Source: Chrysoperla carnea
Taxonomy: Eukaryota; Arthropoda; Insecta; Neuroptera; Chrysopidae
Assembly: GCF_905475395.1 (NCBI RefSeq)
Contig: NC_058337.1
Span: forward strand, 85,988,368-86,052,367
Length of the DNA stretch: 64,000 nucleotides
Direction: 5' to 3'
Within the stretch, counting starts at the first letter, position 1, and every line of letters starts with the position of its first letter. Position numbers and translations under genes: made by a program. Below the pieces are notes generated by a model. It saw nothing but the letters and a program-made list of their open reading frames with translations, was not told the DNA's origin and did not search any database. Shown here piece after piece: positions 50,646 through 63,224 of this stretch.

Positions 50646-52703
50646 ATGATTTACCAAAATTTTATTTGTGTTATTGTTTTATTGGGATTATTTTCATTTG
50701 GTGAATTTAGAAAACTTCGTAAGTACCATTCCAATACTCATATTAGAATTTCGATAGGACAAAATATTTTCGAATTTAATTTCGAAATTCGATTTTTATA
50801 TCCCGTATTTATAAATAAACTGTACAAAATATTAAGTGAATATACGTAAAAAAAAGTTGGTACAAGTTTTAGCTAAAACGGCATTACTCGGAAAATTTGT
50901 TTTTTTACCTCTTACATTTAGTGAGAAAACATAATAACTGGAAAATTTAGAAGGATTTAGTTTATATGTACGATATATATAATTTCCCAACGCTTGCACA
51001 TTTCCTTAATTTGTTATTGCAGTATATCGATAGTTCAAAGGTAGGCCATATTATATTCGAATTCTCAGATTTAAATCAAGGGGGAGGATAATGCTTGATT
51101 TTCTTTAATATTCGCTTTTATCATTAACGAAATAACACACGTTCAGTAAAACTTGAATGAGGATTAAATTTTTCGAAGCATACATACGAAGAATTTACTA
51201 AGCAAATAAATTTATGCAAAACTTGCTTTTAAATTTTTTTTTTTTTTATTTAAAAAAAATATGTATTATTTTGAAAGAGAATTTGTAAACGATATGAGCA
51301 TGGAATTCGGATGCTTTAAGAGATAGATCTTTTTTATAATAAAACTGTGATAAAATAAACTGTGATAAAAAATTCAAGGCTTTCTAAAAGTTCGATTTCT
51401 AATCTTTTTTAGTATTGAAAGATTTGTTTTTACAATTTAAAAAAATGTTGTCCGCCAAAAATACGATTTCAGAAAGCAAAATATCTATAACTGTATAAGA
51501 CTATGTATGGCAAAAAGCAGCTAAAAGGTTGAATTTCACAAAGAAAAATTAAAATAGACAAAAAAATTAGTTAATTTTTAATTTTTAGCTTCCTTTATTA
51601 CGCCATGTCGACAAAATGATCCCGCATTAAATGATTGTATTGTTCAACAATTTGAAAAAATACGTCCACAATTGAAGAAAGGAATCCCAGAATTTGATTT
51701 ACCATCAATGGATCCATTAAATTTACCTACGGTTACAATGAATCATGGAAATGGTGCTGCCGTCAGTTTTAAAGCCGATTTTACAAATTTAATTGTAACT
51801 GGTGCAAGTGATGTAATTGTTAAAAAAGTTGATTTGGATTTGAATAAATTGAAATTGAAGGTTCATGTTTATTTTCCAAAATTACGTATTGAAAGTGATT
51901 ATAAAATTAGTGGAAAAATTTTGGTTTTACCAATTAATGGGGATGGTCATTCTGATGGAAATTTCAGTAAGTAAACATTTTTTAGAGCCTTCTCCAAACT
52001 GAACCGATTTTGAGGATGATGGCCTATTTTTTAGTTGTTCGGGGTACGGCACCCTAAATTCGCACTTAAATCATAGCTAAAAACACTCCATTAAAGTACC
52101 TTTCAAACGAAATAAAACAAATAAAAATTGGTTCACCCTTTTTCGAGCTACGATGTCACAGACAGACAGATAGGCAGATACGAACACATAGCGGTCAGAC
52201 TTTTACTCCGCTTTACACCGCCCACGTTTACCCTACATCAAAGCACTGTATATTTTGTGATTCCATTTCGACACATTTGACTAATATTGCTTTTGTATGT
52301 ACTTAATGAATTTCTTGTTTGATGAAGTTACCCCTTTGGAAGCTTGTAAATAATTGCACTTAATTTAATACTTTAATTTAATTTTTTTTCATTTGCAGCA
52401 AATATTGAAACCAAAATGGTCGTCTCTGGTGATTATGAAATGCGTGATGGAAAACGTTATATTGTAATTAACGACAAAAAAGTATCGTTAGTTATTGGTG
52501 ATTCTAAACTTTATTTTGCCAATTTATTCAATGGTAATAAGGAATTAAGTGAATCCACCAATCAATTAATTAATGAAAACTCCAAAGATATTGTACAAGA
52601 AATTACACCATTAGTTGAAGAAACCATTGGTGAATTAGTTCATAAAATTGTGAATCAAGTTTTTAATATATTCCCAGTGGATGAATTATTGTTACCTAAC
52701 TAA
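50646..52703 (+). CDS. JHBP3: secreted JHBP/takeout-family carrier, three exons, complete
   Basis: Exons 50,646-50,718, 51,589-51,966 and 52,399-52,703 join to 251 residues. Exon 1 gives a clear signal peptide (MIYQNFICVIVLLGLFSFG). The cysteine pair is C31 and C41 (PCRQNDPALNDC), followed by KKGIPEFDLPSMDPLNLPTV, the KILVLPINGDG strand and the FANLFNGNKELSEST block; the tail ends in FPVDELLLPN. The ATG is the first in its frame. Role as in the rest of the family: an extracellular carrier for a hydrophobic ligand, identity unknown. The gene is compact: the introns found in JHBP1, 2 and 4 at the KVD position and before the last 152 nt are absent, while the intron after GNF is shared only with JHBP4. 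Intron 2 is partly filled by a dispersed repeat. A polyadenylation signal lies 107 bases past the stop. Confidence 0.94.
51991..52221 (-). repeat. Dispersed repeat with (GTCT)n, copy 2, in JHBP3 intron 2
   Basis: In complement it reads AAGTCTGACCGCTATGTGTT, a CTGT microsatellite, GGGTGAACCAATTTTTATTT, GTTTGAAAGGTACTTTAATG and GAGTGTTTTTAGCTATG, the same order as 4,981-5,160. It makes up about half of the 432-base intron. Confidence 0.65.
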
Positions 52704-52809
52704 GAATGTTCAAAAAAAAAAATTAATTTTAGGGATTATTTACTAATATAACATTGTGTTCCTTTAACTTTAATTTTTTCTCGAAATACTAAAAAAAAAA
52801 AACGAACGA

Positions 52810-52815
52810 AATAAA
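52810..52815 (+). terminator. Polyadenylation signal candidate of JHBP3
   Basis: AATAAA 107 bases past the stop codon, the first canonical hexamer after it. Confidence 0.5.
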
Positions 52816-53069
52816 TATATTATATATAAATCTGTATATTTGTAAATAAATATAATGTACAAACAAATATAAATATTTATAAAAAAAATAAAAATAAATA
52901 GAAATGTTCTAATGATTTTGTAGTTTTTGTTTTGTTTTGCTTTTTAATTTTTAACAGTCTTTTTATTAAAAATAAATAAATTTAAAAATAAAAAAAAACC
53001 CGACTGAGTAAAATGTGAACCAAACTTCATAAAAAATTAACTTTAATTAAAAACTGAAAAGAAAAAAAC

Positions 53070-53187
53070 AAGTCCAACAGTTTACATAGCGACTTCAACA
53101 GTCGGGACCCATTATTAGGAAGATTTCAGCCGGTATAGACTTTAATGGGTCCCGACTGTTAAAGTCGCTATGTAAACGGTTGGACTT
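53070..53187. repeat. Near-perfect 45-base-arm hairpin
   Basis: Arms 53,070-53,114 and 53,143-53,187 pair over 45 bases with two mismatches (AAGTCCAACAGTTTACATAG at the outer end; CAGTCGGGACCCATTA inside), loop 28 bases. It is less AT-rich than its surroundings. It may be a tiny MITE or a transcribed hairpin near the JHBP3 3' end. Confidence 0.8.
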
Positions 53188-54484
53188 AATTAAACTTCAT
53201 TTGTCATTTCTTCAGACTCTTGAATCTGTTGTCATTTCGTTGACCATTTTTGGATAGCACAAATAGACAACATTATACATACCTCCATCTGATACTGGTT
53301 CATGATACTGCTCGAATGATGACAGAACGCTCAAAAATATATATACATATACAAAAATTGGACCAATAGGGTTTCTGGAATCAGGAATATTAATATATCA
53401 GCTTTTATGAACAAGAATCAATTGACAAAATGCGGTCTTCACATTTTTCACACTCAACTCCATCCAGCGCTCTATTTTAAAAATTTATACTTATTAAAAT
53501 AATTCTATTTTCTAAGGACACTAGTCGTGTCAATTTCAAATTTGTGTCACAAAAAATCGAAGGTGCTAAAATATTCTGGCCAGAAACGAATATTAAATTA
53601 TATTATTTAAGAAAATTATGTTTCATGATCATCTTATTTTTATCTTTTTTCTTTAAAATCTTTTCTTACCCAAAATATTTGATTATCATCGGTTTTTTTG
53701 ATGGCACATTTTAGAACTGAATTTGGTGGGAGTGTTGTTTTTCGGAAATAGAATTACTTAAAAGCAGAAATATTTAAAAGTATAATTATTTTGAAGTAGA
53801 AAAGTGTTAAAATGTATTTTTTGTAATTTAATAAGGAGTATCATTTAATTTAAAAAAAAGTAGAAATAAAAACAATCCTTTTTGAACCAAATTTTGCCAT
53901 CTAATTTGTTTTAATGGTACTAAAAGCCGAAAAATTTATAGTATTAGGAATAAACTGGTTATAACCTTGGATGTTCCTAACCATGTTTCTCACTTTCTCA
54001 CACCTTTAATCCCTTAACAAATAATAACTACTAAGCAAATATTAATAATTACTAAACAAATATTAAAAATATTATGGTTTTGTCATTTTTCATTCAGAGA
54101 TAATATTATCTAATTCAAAAAAGGAATAACCCAATGCTTATTTATCTTTCCAAATAATACATGTAGGTAATAATAATATTTCTATCCCTATTTTTTTCTA
54201 TCTGAGAAATAAAAAACTTTTGAAGTAGGTACTATTTATTTTTATGTAATTTTTAATACCTTTTAGTGTAGGGGTAATAACAATTATAATAATAACAATT
54301 TAATTAATATAATACGTAGTTTTTATTTTGTTTCAATTAAAAATAAATTAGGTCTAAAAATACTATAAAATAATAATAACAAAAAATATAAACAATTAAA
54401 TATTTTAAATATATAAATTATAGATAAATATTTATAAATAAAAAAGTGGTAAATATGTAATTACAAACACAACCGCTTTTTAAT

Positions 54485-57400
54485 TTATTCAGGGAATATT
54501 CTGTTGTATGGCAAACTTTGGAATACTTTATTTGTAATGTCATCCACAATCATTGCGATTACTGTTTCCACAGCTGGTTTCACTTCTTCAACAATTTCTT
54601 TTGCATGCATATTTAAGAATTCATTTGTTACTTTTGCTAAAAAAAGAATATATATTAATAAAAATCAGTCAATTAGTGCCTAAAAATTTATTTAAAATTA
54701 ATATTAATCATATTGGGTGAGTTTAGTTTATTAATAGTTCATTTATGAAATGGTCGAGTTTTGTAAGCCCTTTGTTTCTCAAGAATAGTTTCGTTCGACA
54801 GAAGATTTTGAGTAATATAAAAATTTAATTCACAATTAATTTGATAGTTGGGTAAATGAACGAAATATAAGTCAGTGGTATCGTACTTCCCAAATGAATA
54901 ACGAAATTTTTTCATTTACAAGTCGAATGAACTGAAATGCTTTTATTTAGTTTTTTGGTTCTTCATATAGGCAAATGCGTAGAGAATTACATTAAACTTA
55001 GCATCTATTTTAACGAAATTTAATGTTTTGAGCTACCACCAGAATTTAATTAATTGTTGCATTTAGTTAATTATTCTCAAGAGATATAAAATACTCGTCA
55101 GTAATTTCGTGACACTTCCGCGACTATTTTTTGATTGCCTTCTGTTAATATATTTTCGATATGCTAACTTTGGTATATAAAGGCTGATATTATTTAGCTA
55201 ACTACTGTTGATCAGGTGGTTTTGTTAAGGCTAAGATTGTCTATCTAAATCAAGTGGAATAAAAATACTATTTAGATAAATGTTTGTTATAGCCAAACTT
55301 TCTAGGCATCTTGATTCGTTTTTCACTTGACGTTCGTTTTATTTTTCTAGCGATAAGTCTAACCCCAATGCCTTTACACACTAGAATTCGAAAATTCTCA
55401 AAAAATTATTCAATTTTTTAAAACTAACACACTTCAAGTTTGATTAATCAAACCAGCTTAACAACGCTACCAATTTTTGTCCAAGTTTGTTTAACAGATA
55501 TTTAAAAACTCGAATAAAAATCCGTTTAAACAAAAATTTACTTACTTAACATTTCGTCTCCATCAAATAGATTGTCAAACATTGCTTTAACTCGACCAAT
55601 TTGTATTTTGACATCAGTTTCCGTATTATGATAATATTCTTTTCCTTTTCGTTTAATAACAGATCCATGCATTTTTATATCAGCATGTGCACTAGCTAAA
55701 ATTTAAGATATTGAAAAAAATTTTACACTATTAAAATCTCAATATAGAAGGTTATAATAATCACATACAAAAATTAGCAGATAAAACTCCATTTCCTCGA
55801 ATTGGCAGCAACAATGCACGGCCCATAATTACATAATCACTTCTCAAACGTAAATTTCCAACATCAATTTTTCCTTCGATGATATGATTTTCGATATCGG
55901 CGCTAGAGCAAGAAACATTTTTTTAATAAAAATGAAACAATGGCTATTATCTATTTAACTAAAATACTTACTTTACTTCTCGAAACTGATAAGTACTTAA
56001 ACCATCTATAACAATATTCGACAATCGTGCTTTATAATTAACGGCATCAGTTCCTTGTTCCAATTTTACCATTGGAATATGTAACGGTTCAATTGCTGGA
56101 ATACCTAATTCTGGTATACCTTTTTTCAAATATGGTCTAATAACAATCGTGGCATTTTTAACACATTCATTAATTCGTGGATCATGTCGTTTACAACTTG
56201 GAATGTATTCAGCTAAAAAATATGTTTTTATCATGAATTTTTTCAGTTAAAATATGATTCATCTGATGGTTATTATGTATAGCTTATAGCTTTATTAAAA
56301 ACTTATTACTTCAGGAAAGAGATTATGATGATTGGAGCCACTATACCGTAAATTAGCAAGGAATCAAAATTTATACAATTTTTTATTTCGTAAGGATACA
56401 TTTATCAATTTCATGGTATGAATTTTTTAAATAATAGTATAAGCAATACATGTTACATAAACGACATAATTTTGCTCGTTTCTCCTTATGTAATATGTAT
56501 TGCCAAAATAACTTTGGTATTTTTATTTGCTAAAGTGCGGCAACAGCTTTGTTTTACACATTACTCAGCACATAGGGTTTGTTTATTTGAAGTTGAAGAC
56601 ATACACGCAACCAGAATGCCCACCATCAGAATTTCTTGTAAAAATTTATATGGGTATGCGCTGTGTGTCGGACTTTCTTAATTCTTAACCAATAATAAAT
56701 ACGGTTACAGTATATTTAGCGATATATCACATTTTTATGGGTTAACATTTAGCCCCGATGATTGTTGGTTAAGATGCCATGAAAACATTCGTAAATGCGT
56801 CGTAATTCACTTCGGTATGTTTACACGAGGTTCGTGAAATTTTCGATTAAGCCAAAGACGAAGATTTTTTTATAAAAAATGAAAAAATCATTTTGTCAGG
56901 CGCACTCCCTGCGTCACATTCTTGTCCTTGTAATACAAAATTTCCTGCACACGTGAAAGAAAACGGTCCACTTGGTATAATTTTTGTAAAGAAAGCTGTC
57001 AGACTGAGCATATGCCGCCATGCAGTTAGTCTATAAATTCAAACTTTGAAGTGTGCGTGTTATATATAGAAGTCGTGTGATGGTTTTAGGAACATCCGAT
57101 TTTATATAACAATAAGTTTTAAATTTCCGTAAATAAGGAAACAAATTTATTTCGATTTCTTTTAAAATAGAGTGAAAGTTAATTTATTAGTCTCATACAA
57201 ATTAATTATTACCATCAATAACTTTTTTTCATCAATATATAAAAGAATGTGTAGATTTTGTTTCTGTTTTAGGGCTTTATAATAAACTGGTTCTTTTAAA
57301 CAAGCAAATAAAACTACAGATTAGATTTAAATTTTATTTAACAATATAATTTTACAATAATCAGTGTGCCATACCAAAAACTACGATTTTTTTATGATAA

Positions 57401-58731
57401 ATATAAGGATATTAGACCATGGATCTATATATTAAAGTAAGACATAAAATTTAGAAATTTGTAGTTTTAACCATGGTTCGAGTGTTGAAATTGTACCCAA
57501 AATATTGATGTTCAGAAGATCATAATATGTACATAAAAAATTGAGTATCCTGAGATCCAACAAAATAATGCTTTTTGCGAGTATTTTATTTTCTTTTTTC
57601 TTTTGAATTTTTTCTTTTGAATGTCGAAATTCTAAAGTTTGATAGGTAAATATCATGAAAATGAATATCTCAACAAAAAAAATGTTGATTTTTTTACATG
57701 ATTTACGGTCTAAATTTTTTGGTATGCTCTGAATCTGATATTAGTACTTTATGGTTTCCAGTATGTCGAATTCAGAATGAATATTTTCTGGCAAGATTTC
57801 AAAAACAAAGCGTCCATTTTCATTGCTTTTGCTCATCAATTACGATGTTTTCATGATATCTGTTATCATTAAAAAATTTTGTTATTAGCATCGATAAACG
57901 AAATCACTTTTTTTATTAAATATTTCTTCTTATTTTTTGGCATTGGTTTTAAACACGAATTTTGATCTTAAACATGAAATTAAACCACAGCAGTCTGTGA
58001 TTTTGTGAATCATAATTCTTAAAGGCTACAACTGCTAGCTTCACCTATCTACAACAGTGATGGAACTCTTGTAAAAAAAAAAACAAATAGTCCGCAAATA
58101 GCTTTTCCTATTATATTATAGGGAATTAAAAATTTGGAACTGAAAGTTATGTCCGCGATCATATATCGTTGTCCTAATAACATACCTAAAATTTAAAGGT
58201 TTGTATTGGAAGCTTTTAGCGTCGAATGTTGGCAAAATTATTAGTATCATATGATTGCGAATTATATACATTAAAGGGAAATTTTATTTACTTATTCTTC
58301 CTGATTCTAAATACTTTCGAATAATTCTATATAACCATAGCGAGTTGTTCTTTACTTGCGGGTTAGATTTACGTAATATTTTTTTATTTTCAATTACAGT
58401 GAGTATCAGAATTTTAAGGAGTTATTATAAACATTTACGAATAATTCTAGATGAATTTGGTAAACTCTTTTGTTAATTTGTCTAATTGCTCGCGTAAAAC
58501 TTTTCATATACTCGAAAACCTTTGCGATAGTTAATACGAGACATAATATAAACATTTTTTTGGAAATATTTCCCAATTCCAGTTGGGAATCACTTTGTAT
58601 ATTAGAAAAAATCGTAGAAAACTTAAAATAATGTACTTACGAATAGTTTTTAATTGTGCTTCAAGTATCCAAAATGATTGTAAAACAATAATTACAATAA
58701 TTTTATTAAATAAACGTTTATTAGTAGACAT
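54485..58731 (-). CDS. JHBP4: secreted JHBP/takeout-family carrier, five exons, complete
   Basis: Exons on the minus strand are 58,731-58,641, 56,212-55,972, 55,902-55,769, 55,695-55,546 and 54,636-54,485, joining to 255 residues. Exon 1 gives a signal peptide (start MSTNKRLFNKIIVIIVLQSF, likely cut after EA). The cysteine pair is C37 and C47 (SCKRHDPRINEC), followed by KKGIPELGIPAIEPLHIPMV, the ALLLPIRGNG strand and FDNLFDGDEML, and a C-terminal helical tail ending RIFPE. The 284-nt block of JHBP1 and JHBP2 is here split 134+150 by an intron after SANF, at the site of the JHBP3 intron. Exon 1 is separated by 2.4 kb; the alternative of an ATG at 56,234 reading into exon 2 is less likely because it removes the signal peptide and ignores a good acceptor (TTTTTTAG). 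Intron 1 carries a MITE-like element. Ligand unknown. Confidence 0.9.
57362..57731. mobile_element. MITE-like element in JHBP4 intron 1
   Basis: The left end CAGTGTGCCATACCAAAAAC and the complement of the right end CAGAGCATACCAAAAAATTT form imperfect terminal inverted repeats, with further loosely paired AT-rich sequence inside. About 370 bases, no coding content kept. Confidence 0.4.
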
Positions 58732-59265
58732 TGTTGTAACTTTTAAGTTTTTTTACTTAGAAATAACTATTCTAATCTATATTTGGTCTATAAATCACTC
58801 TCACCACATTTGATTAAGAATTCAATTGATTGATTAAAGATTTGTAATCGATTTACATTACTTTTATATATACTTACATTACAAATTGATACATTTCTTC
58901 CATTTCATCAGTTTTACAAGAAAAAAAATCAATAAAATGTAAAGATTTCCATTCAATTTGGGCCAATGTTAAGTAGAGTAAAAATGGGGAAAATGACTAT
59001 GTACCTACTATTGATGACTGAACAAGAGAGCGTGACCTTTCACTTGATTTTTAAGTTCTTAAAAATGTGTTTCATTGGGCTGAAACACAGTTTTGGCTCT
59101 AAATATCAAGACGGATAATAAAACAGAAATATAGTGGGGGTGTTGGAAACTGATTTTATTTTTAGTTTCACATGATTTTGTAAACCTCTAGTAATCCACA
59201 AGTACCGTGTTCTTGGACATAACAAGCAAGTTTGGCTGTTCATTCAAAGTATGTTATTTTTCTTT

Positions 59266-59314
59266 AAAAATTACCTTAAAAAGAATCAAAACTTACCTCT
59301 TTAAGGTAATTTTT
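59266..59314. repeat. Perfect 15-base stem hairpin
   Basis: AAAAATTACCTTAAA (59,266-59,280) is exactly complementary to TTTAAGGTAATTTTT (59,300-59,314), with a 19-base loop. Small and AT-rich; meaning unknown. Confidence 0.6.
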
Positions 59315-60580
59315 ACTCAATACGATATATTTTTCTTATTTTTAAATTGATTTGTATTGATCTCTACTTTACCCTACATTTTTACAATATTTTTCAAACT
59401 TGTACGGTACCGAGGAGATGTTTTGTAAATAATTGTAATTCAGGTTAAGGAGAGTTACAATTAAATGCATTTTTTAATATATTTTTTTTAAATCAATGAT
59501 TTTAAATGAAAAATCACACCACAAATTTATTTCCTGATATATTGTCGCTTATCTTTTAAGATAGTTTCTTGATTGTCATAAACCAAGGTAATGGTCGTGC
59601 TTTTTACATAATTTAATTTTTTCCGTTGATATTTCCTACTTAATCTTATCTATGTATGGATTAAGTGAAGTTAAGTTTTATTAACAACCACAGGCCGTTT
59701 TGCGACAATAACGCTATTAAAATAATATATTACACGAGTATTTATCGAAGGTTGTAAATTTTTCTTCCTTATTTACCAGATAGTAAATAAAGAAAATTTC
59801 TAAAAGTAAACCTTGACAATTATTTCAATGAATAATGCCAGACCATTACTGAAATTAACCTGCGGATCAATAATTTATTGAATTCATTCTATGTGTCTTT
59901 TTGAGATCTACTACTTTCCAAAAGAATGAAGAACGAAAAAAACCAAGAGTTTTTAGTTTACTGAAGTTTTCTTCTTTGAATTGCGATAAATCGATTGAAA
60001 GTATATATATACTTCGCCATTAAAAAAAAAATTCAACACTGTATTTAGCTTGGCAAATGCTAGATGTGAGTTGCATCAACTTCCGAATCCTTACTCATAG
60101 CTTTTAGCAAGATATATGCATAATTGAATGAATGTTTCATCTGTAGGTCCTCTCAAACCTTTCCGGTGCTTATACGAATGAGGAAGACCACGGAGATGGG
60201 CATATTTTCTGAAGAAAAAGTTGAAATTCGCACAAAACCACAATATATTACTTAAATTTTAAGATTTAGAGAAAAGAGGTAAATTTTGCACATCTATATT
60301 TTAGAATCCCTTAGATATACAAATGTGCAGATTTCAATTAAAAATTTTTTTTTCTGTTTTCAAAAATTAATGGCGTTATTACATTCGAAAAGTTAGTCCT
60401 TCCGGATTAAATTATCCGAAAACTAATAAAAGGTAAAAAAATTTCCGATTTTTTTGATTTTTGACAAAGTTACGTTTGTTGCTCGAGCTTGTAAACTTGG
60501 ATAAATAAATAGACCAAAATCATAAAAAACTCAAAGCGAAAAATCAGAATTTTCAGATTTGATGCAAGGTGTACCACCTT

Positions 60581-60690
60581 TCCAAAAACAAGGTGACTGT
60601 ACTATATAATGTTGTAAATTGGATGATTGTTCTTAGATGATAATTGTAGGTGACATTAACATTATATGGTACAGTAGCCTTGTTTTTGGA
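60581..60690. repeat. 110-base hairpin with 33-base arms
   Basis: Arms 60,581-60,613 (TCCAAAAACAAGGTGACTGT then ACTATATAATGTT) and 60,658-60,690 pair with three mismatches around a 44-base loop. The size fits either a miRNA-like precursor or a minimal MITE. Confidence 0.7.
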
Positions 60691-61689
60691 TAGAGGGTTT
60701 TTACAGATTATGAACTACAAAAACTCAAGTAACCCTGCATTTAATGATTCCGCTTAGTAAGATTGTTAATTTAAATAACAATGTAATGTAATGTTAATTT
60801 GTAGTAGTGATAGGGCGAATCTTCCATTTTTCTTTGATGGTGTCACACGTACTCATATTGTGCATTTATATATATATATGCAATAAAATTAATTTAACGT
60901 AAAGAAAGTTGCCTATTAAGTATTAACAATATCATAAAAATTGATGTGTAAGCATTTTAATAGTACAGATGATAAGCACATCGACTCTGCAAATAATGAT
61001 TCCGCGATGCCATTTTGTAACAATCTTTTATAAACCCAAACAGTAACTTTCAGAGGCGCACCACGATGGCATCCTCTACAGAAAAGTGAAAGGGATAGTT
61101 TTTCTACCTACTTAATCAGCTTTTTCCCAAATAGCTAGGAGACTATGAGATAAACGAAAATAACTTTCGAACGAAACTTCTAGCTATTGTAGTTCCAGAT
61201 ATTTGTTTACTAATCGAGTTTCTAGGAAGAAAATTAGACAAGATATGCTACTCTTAAGTATGAGAACCTTTTTTATTAGAGACATTCGGGAAACCACCGA
61301 CTTTAAACAGTTTTTCTAGAATAACTTGATACTGTTCATCGCATCGAAAATAATGAGATAAAAAAATGATGCTGATACAATTATGAAGAGATAAATTTGT
61401 AAATTTATCCTGTTTTTCTTAGTACTTTGTAGGCAGTTTTTTTAACAACAAATTTATTTTCTTGCATATATAAAATAGTGCTATCCAAAATATAATCACG
61501 CATTGTGATACCATGTATTTTAACTTTATCAGCAAGAAGGCCAGTGATAAGCAATATTGAAAAATAAAAAGAAACACGGATGCAGTTTCTATTTTGAGTC
61601 TAAATCTCGATTTTTGCCATAATTTCCTAGATCAGCCCACCACGGCACGCACGGTGGTCCGATACCAAATTAGCAACTAGTAATATGAG

Positions 61690-61836
61690 AGTAATTACGA
61701 TCAGCTAATTCATACTGATGATGACTACTTGGTTGTCGAAATGCGTATTTATAAAATACAAAAAAATGATCCAGGAAATTAGGGCAAAAATCGATTTCGA
61801 AATATCCTAGAGTTCTCATTTATTATCTTTGATAAT
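61690..61836 (-). repeat. Dispersed repeat family C, copy 3 (inverted)
   Basis: In complement it reads TTATCAAAGATAATAAATGA, GAGAACTCTAGGATATTTCG, TTTTTTGTATTTTATAAATA and CAGTATGAATTAGCTGATCG, matching the order of copy 1. Confidence 0.65.
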
Positions 61837-63072
61837 ATTTATATTTTGAGTCTGTTTAACCTGAGTATGTGAAAATGTAGGCTAGCTGAAATATGTATTA
61901 TAAATCAGAAAGCAACTCTATCTGCTACGTTTTAATACCTAAACTGCTGAACCAATTTTGTTGATTTCCGTTTTAGTTATAAAGAGGACCTTAGGAGAAG
62001 ACATAGGATGGGTACGTTTTGTCGCGAACATAAAATTTGAAGGGGTAGAATAGGGGATGATAGTACTTATGGGAAACCAATTATTGCTCAACTTAATTTA
62101 TTAACAATATTTTAGGTTATATATCAGAATAGAACGTAAACAACTCGAAAACCACCTCTTTTTATACGGTAATAATCGAAAACTCATTTTTTTTTCTTTA
62201 TATAGGAAGCGGAGAAGAGAGACTGTATTTACAGAATTGTCGAATGCTTTTGGAATACCTTTACTCGCTCTTTTACCCGATTTTACCCTAAAGTTCGCCC
62301 GAATTTTTTAACTCAGCATTGAATTTCTATACACGGTTTCTTTTTTCTGATAAAAAGCTGTCAGGCCTATTTAAGACCATGATTTTCACTGTATGTGTTT
62401 TATCAGAGTAATATTGGCAGACACTGCAGACTTTTTTTGAGTAATTCAACAATAAAATTTCGTTAATTAAAAAAAAACCTTGTCTTACACCTTATTCAAC
62501 ACATTTGATTGGGGAAATTGCTCTCAATCGACAAAAAAAAAATTATTTACAAAACACCAGACGGTAACGATTCATGCATTGAATCATACACTAGCTGGTA
62601 GAATAGTACCTTCTCTTATAAACAGGCTGTCATTATCAATCTTCTTTTTTGCATCACTTTATCAATTAGATAATTTCATTTACGAAACATGTGTATCTAT
62701 CAGTGATGTGTCACGCTAGAAAACTTTTTTGTGCTTACTTAGAAAACTATCTCTATACATTTATATGTATCTCTGGGTCACAAAATGTGCACCATTACCA
62801 TCTCGAGTCCATAATACAAGTCGTGGAGCCTGCTTAGTCGGATGTATATTATTTTGATGTAACAGTGCTTGTTGTACACTGTACTGCAGTCGGTTTATTT
62901 ATTTATTGACTTACAATATTTTCCTTTTTCAAATTTTTATTTACATTTTTCTAATTTTTTCACATTTATTTAAGAATTGCAAAAAACTTATAAAACAAAT
63001 AGGTATACCAACAAATATTGATTAAAATTAATTATACATTTATAAATAACTTCTGTCTTAATTTTTTTTTAA

Positions 63073-63224
63073 TTAATTAGGAAACAATTCTTCTGATGGT
63101 ATTACTTCCAACATTTCACTCAAAATTGACTTGATAATTTGACTTGCTGTTTCATCAATAATTGGTGCTACACTTTGTAAAACTTCGGCAGAATTTTCAT
63201 TGAAGAAATTCATTGCAATATCGG
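63073..63224 (-). CDS. JHBP5: last exon of a further JHBP/takeout gene (partial)
   Basis: A 152-nt exon, exactly the length of the terminal exon in JHBP1, JHBP2 and JHBP4 and in the same phase (CC/GAT after TTATGACAG). It encodes DIAMNFFNENSAEVLQSVAP followed by a helical tail ending LFPN and a stop, in line with the JHBP2 tail (NLFLNDNWRNVANEIKPVL) and the JHBP3 end (LLLPN). The next exon upstream would carry the LFNG block; nothing like it occurs up to the right edge, so the rest lies outside the window or is missing. Its orientation follows JHBP4, which supports head-to-tail duplication. Confidence 0.85.

Larger units (their letters stand above)
52704..54484. other. Intergenic region between convergent JHBP3 and JHBP4
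   Basis: Holds both 3' ends, A/T-rich filler and one near-perfect hairpin (53,070-53,187). No gene supported. Confidence 0.6.
58732..63072. other. Intergenic region between JHBP4 and JHBP5
   Basis: No gene supported over 4.3 kb. It contains two hairpins (59,266-59,314; 60,581-60,690) and family C copy 3 (61,690-61,836). The 3' end of JHBP5 lies at the right edge, with a minus-strand AATAAA at 62,965-62,970 about 100 bases past its stop. Confidence 0.6.

Noticed and set aside
56212-56234. Alternative JHBP4 start at the ATG at 56,234
   Set aside because: It would remove the signal peptide; a good acceptor (TTTTTTAG) lies between, and the exon at 58,641-58,731 supplies a signal peptide in the right phase.
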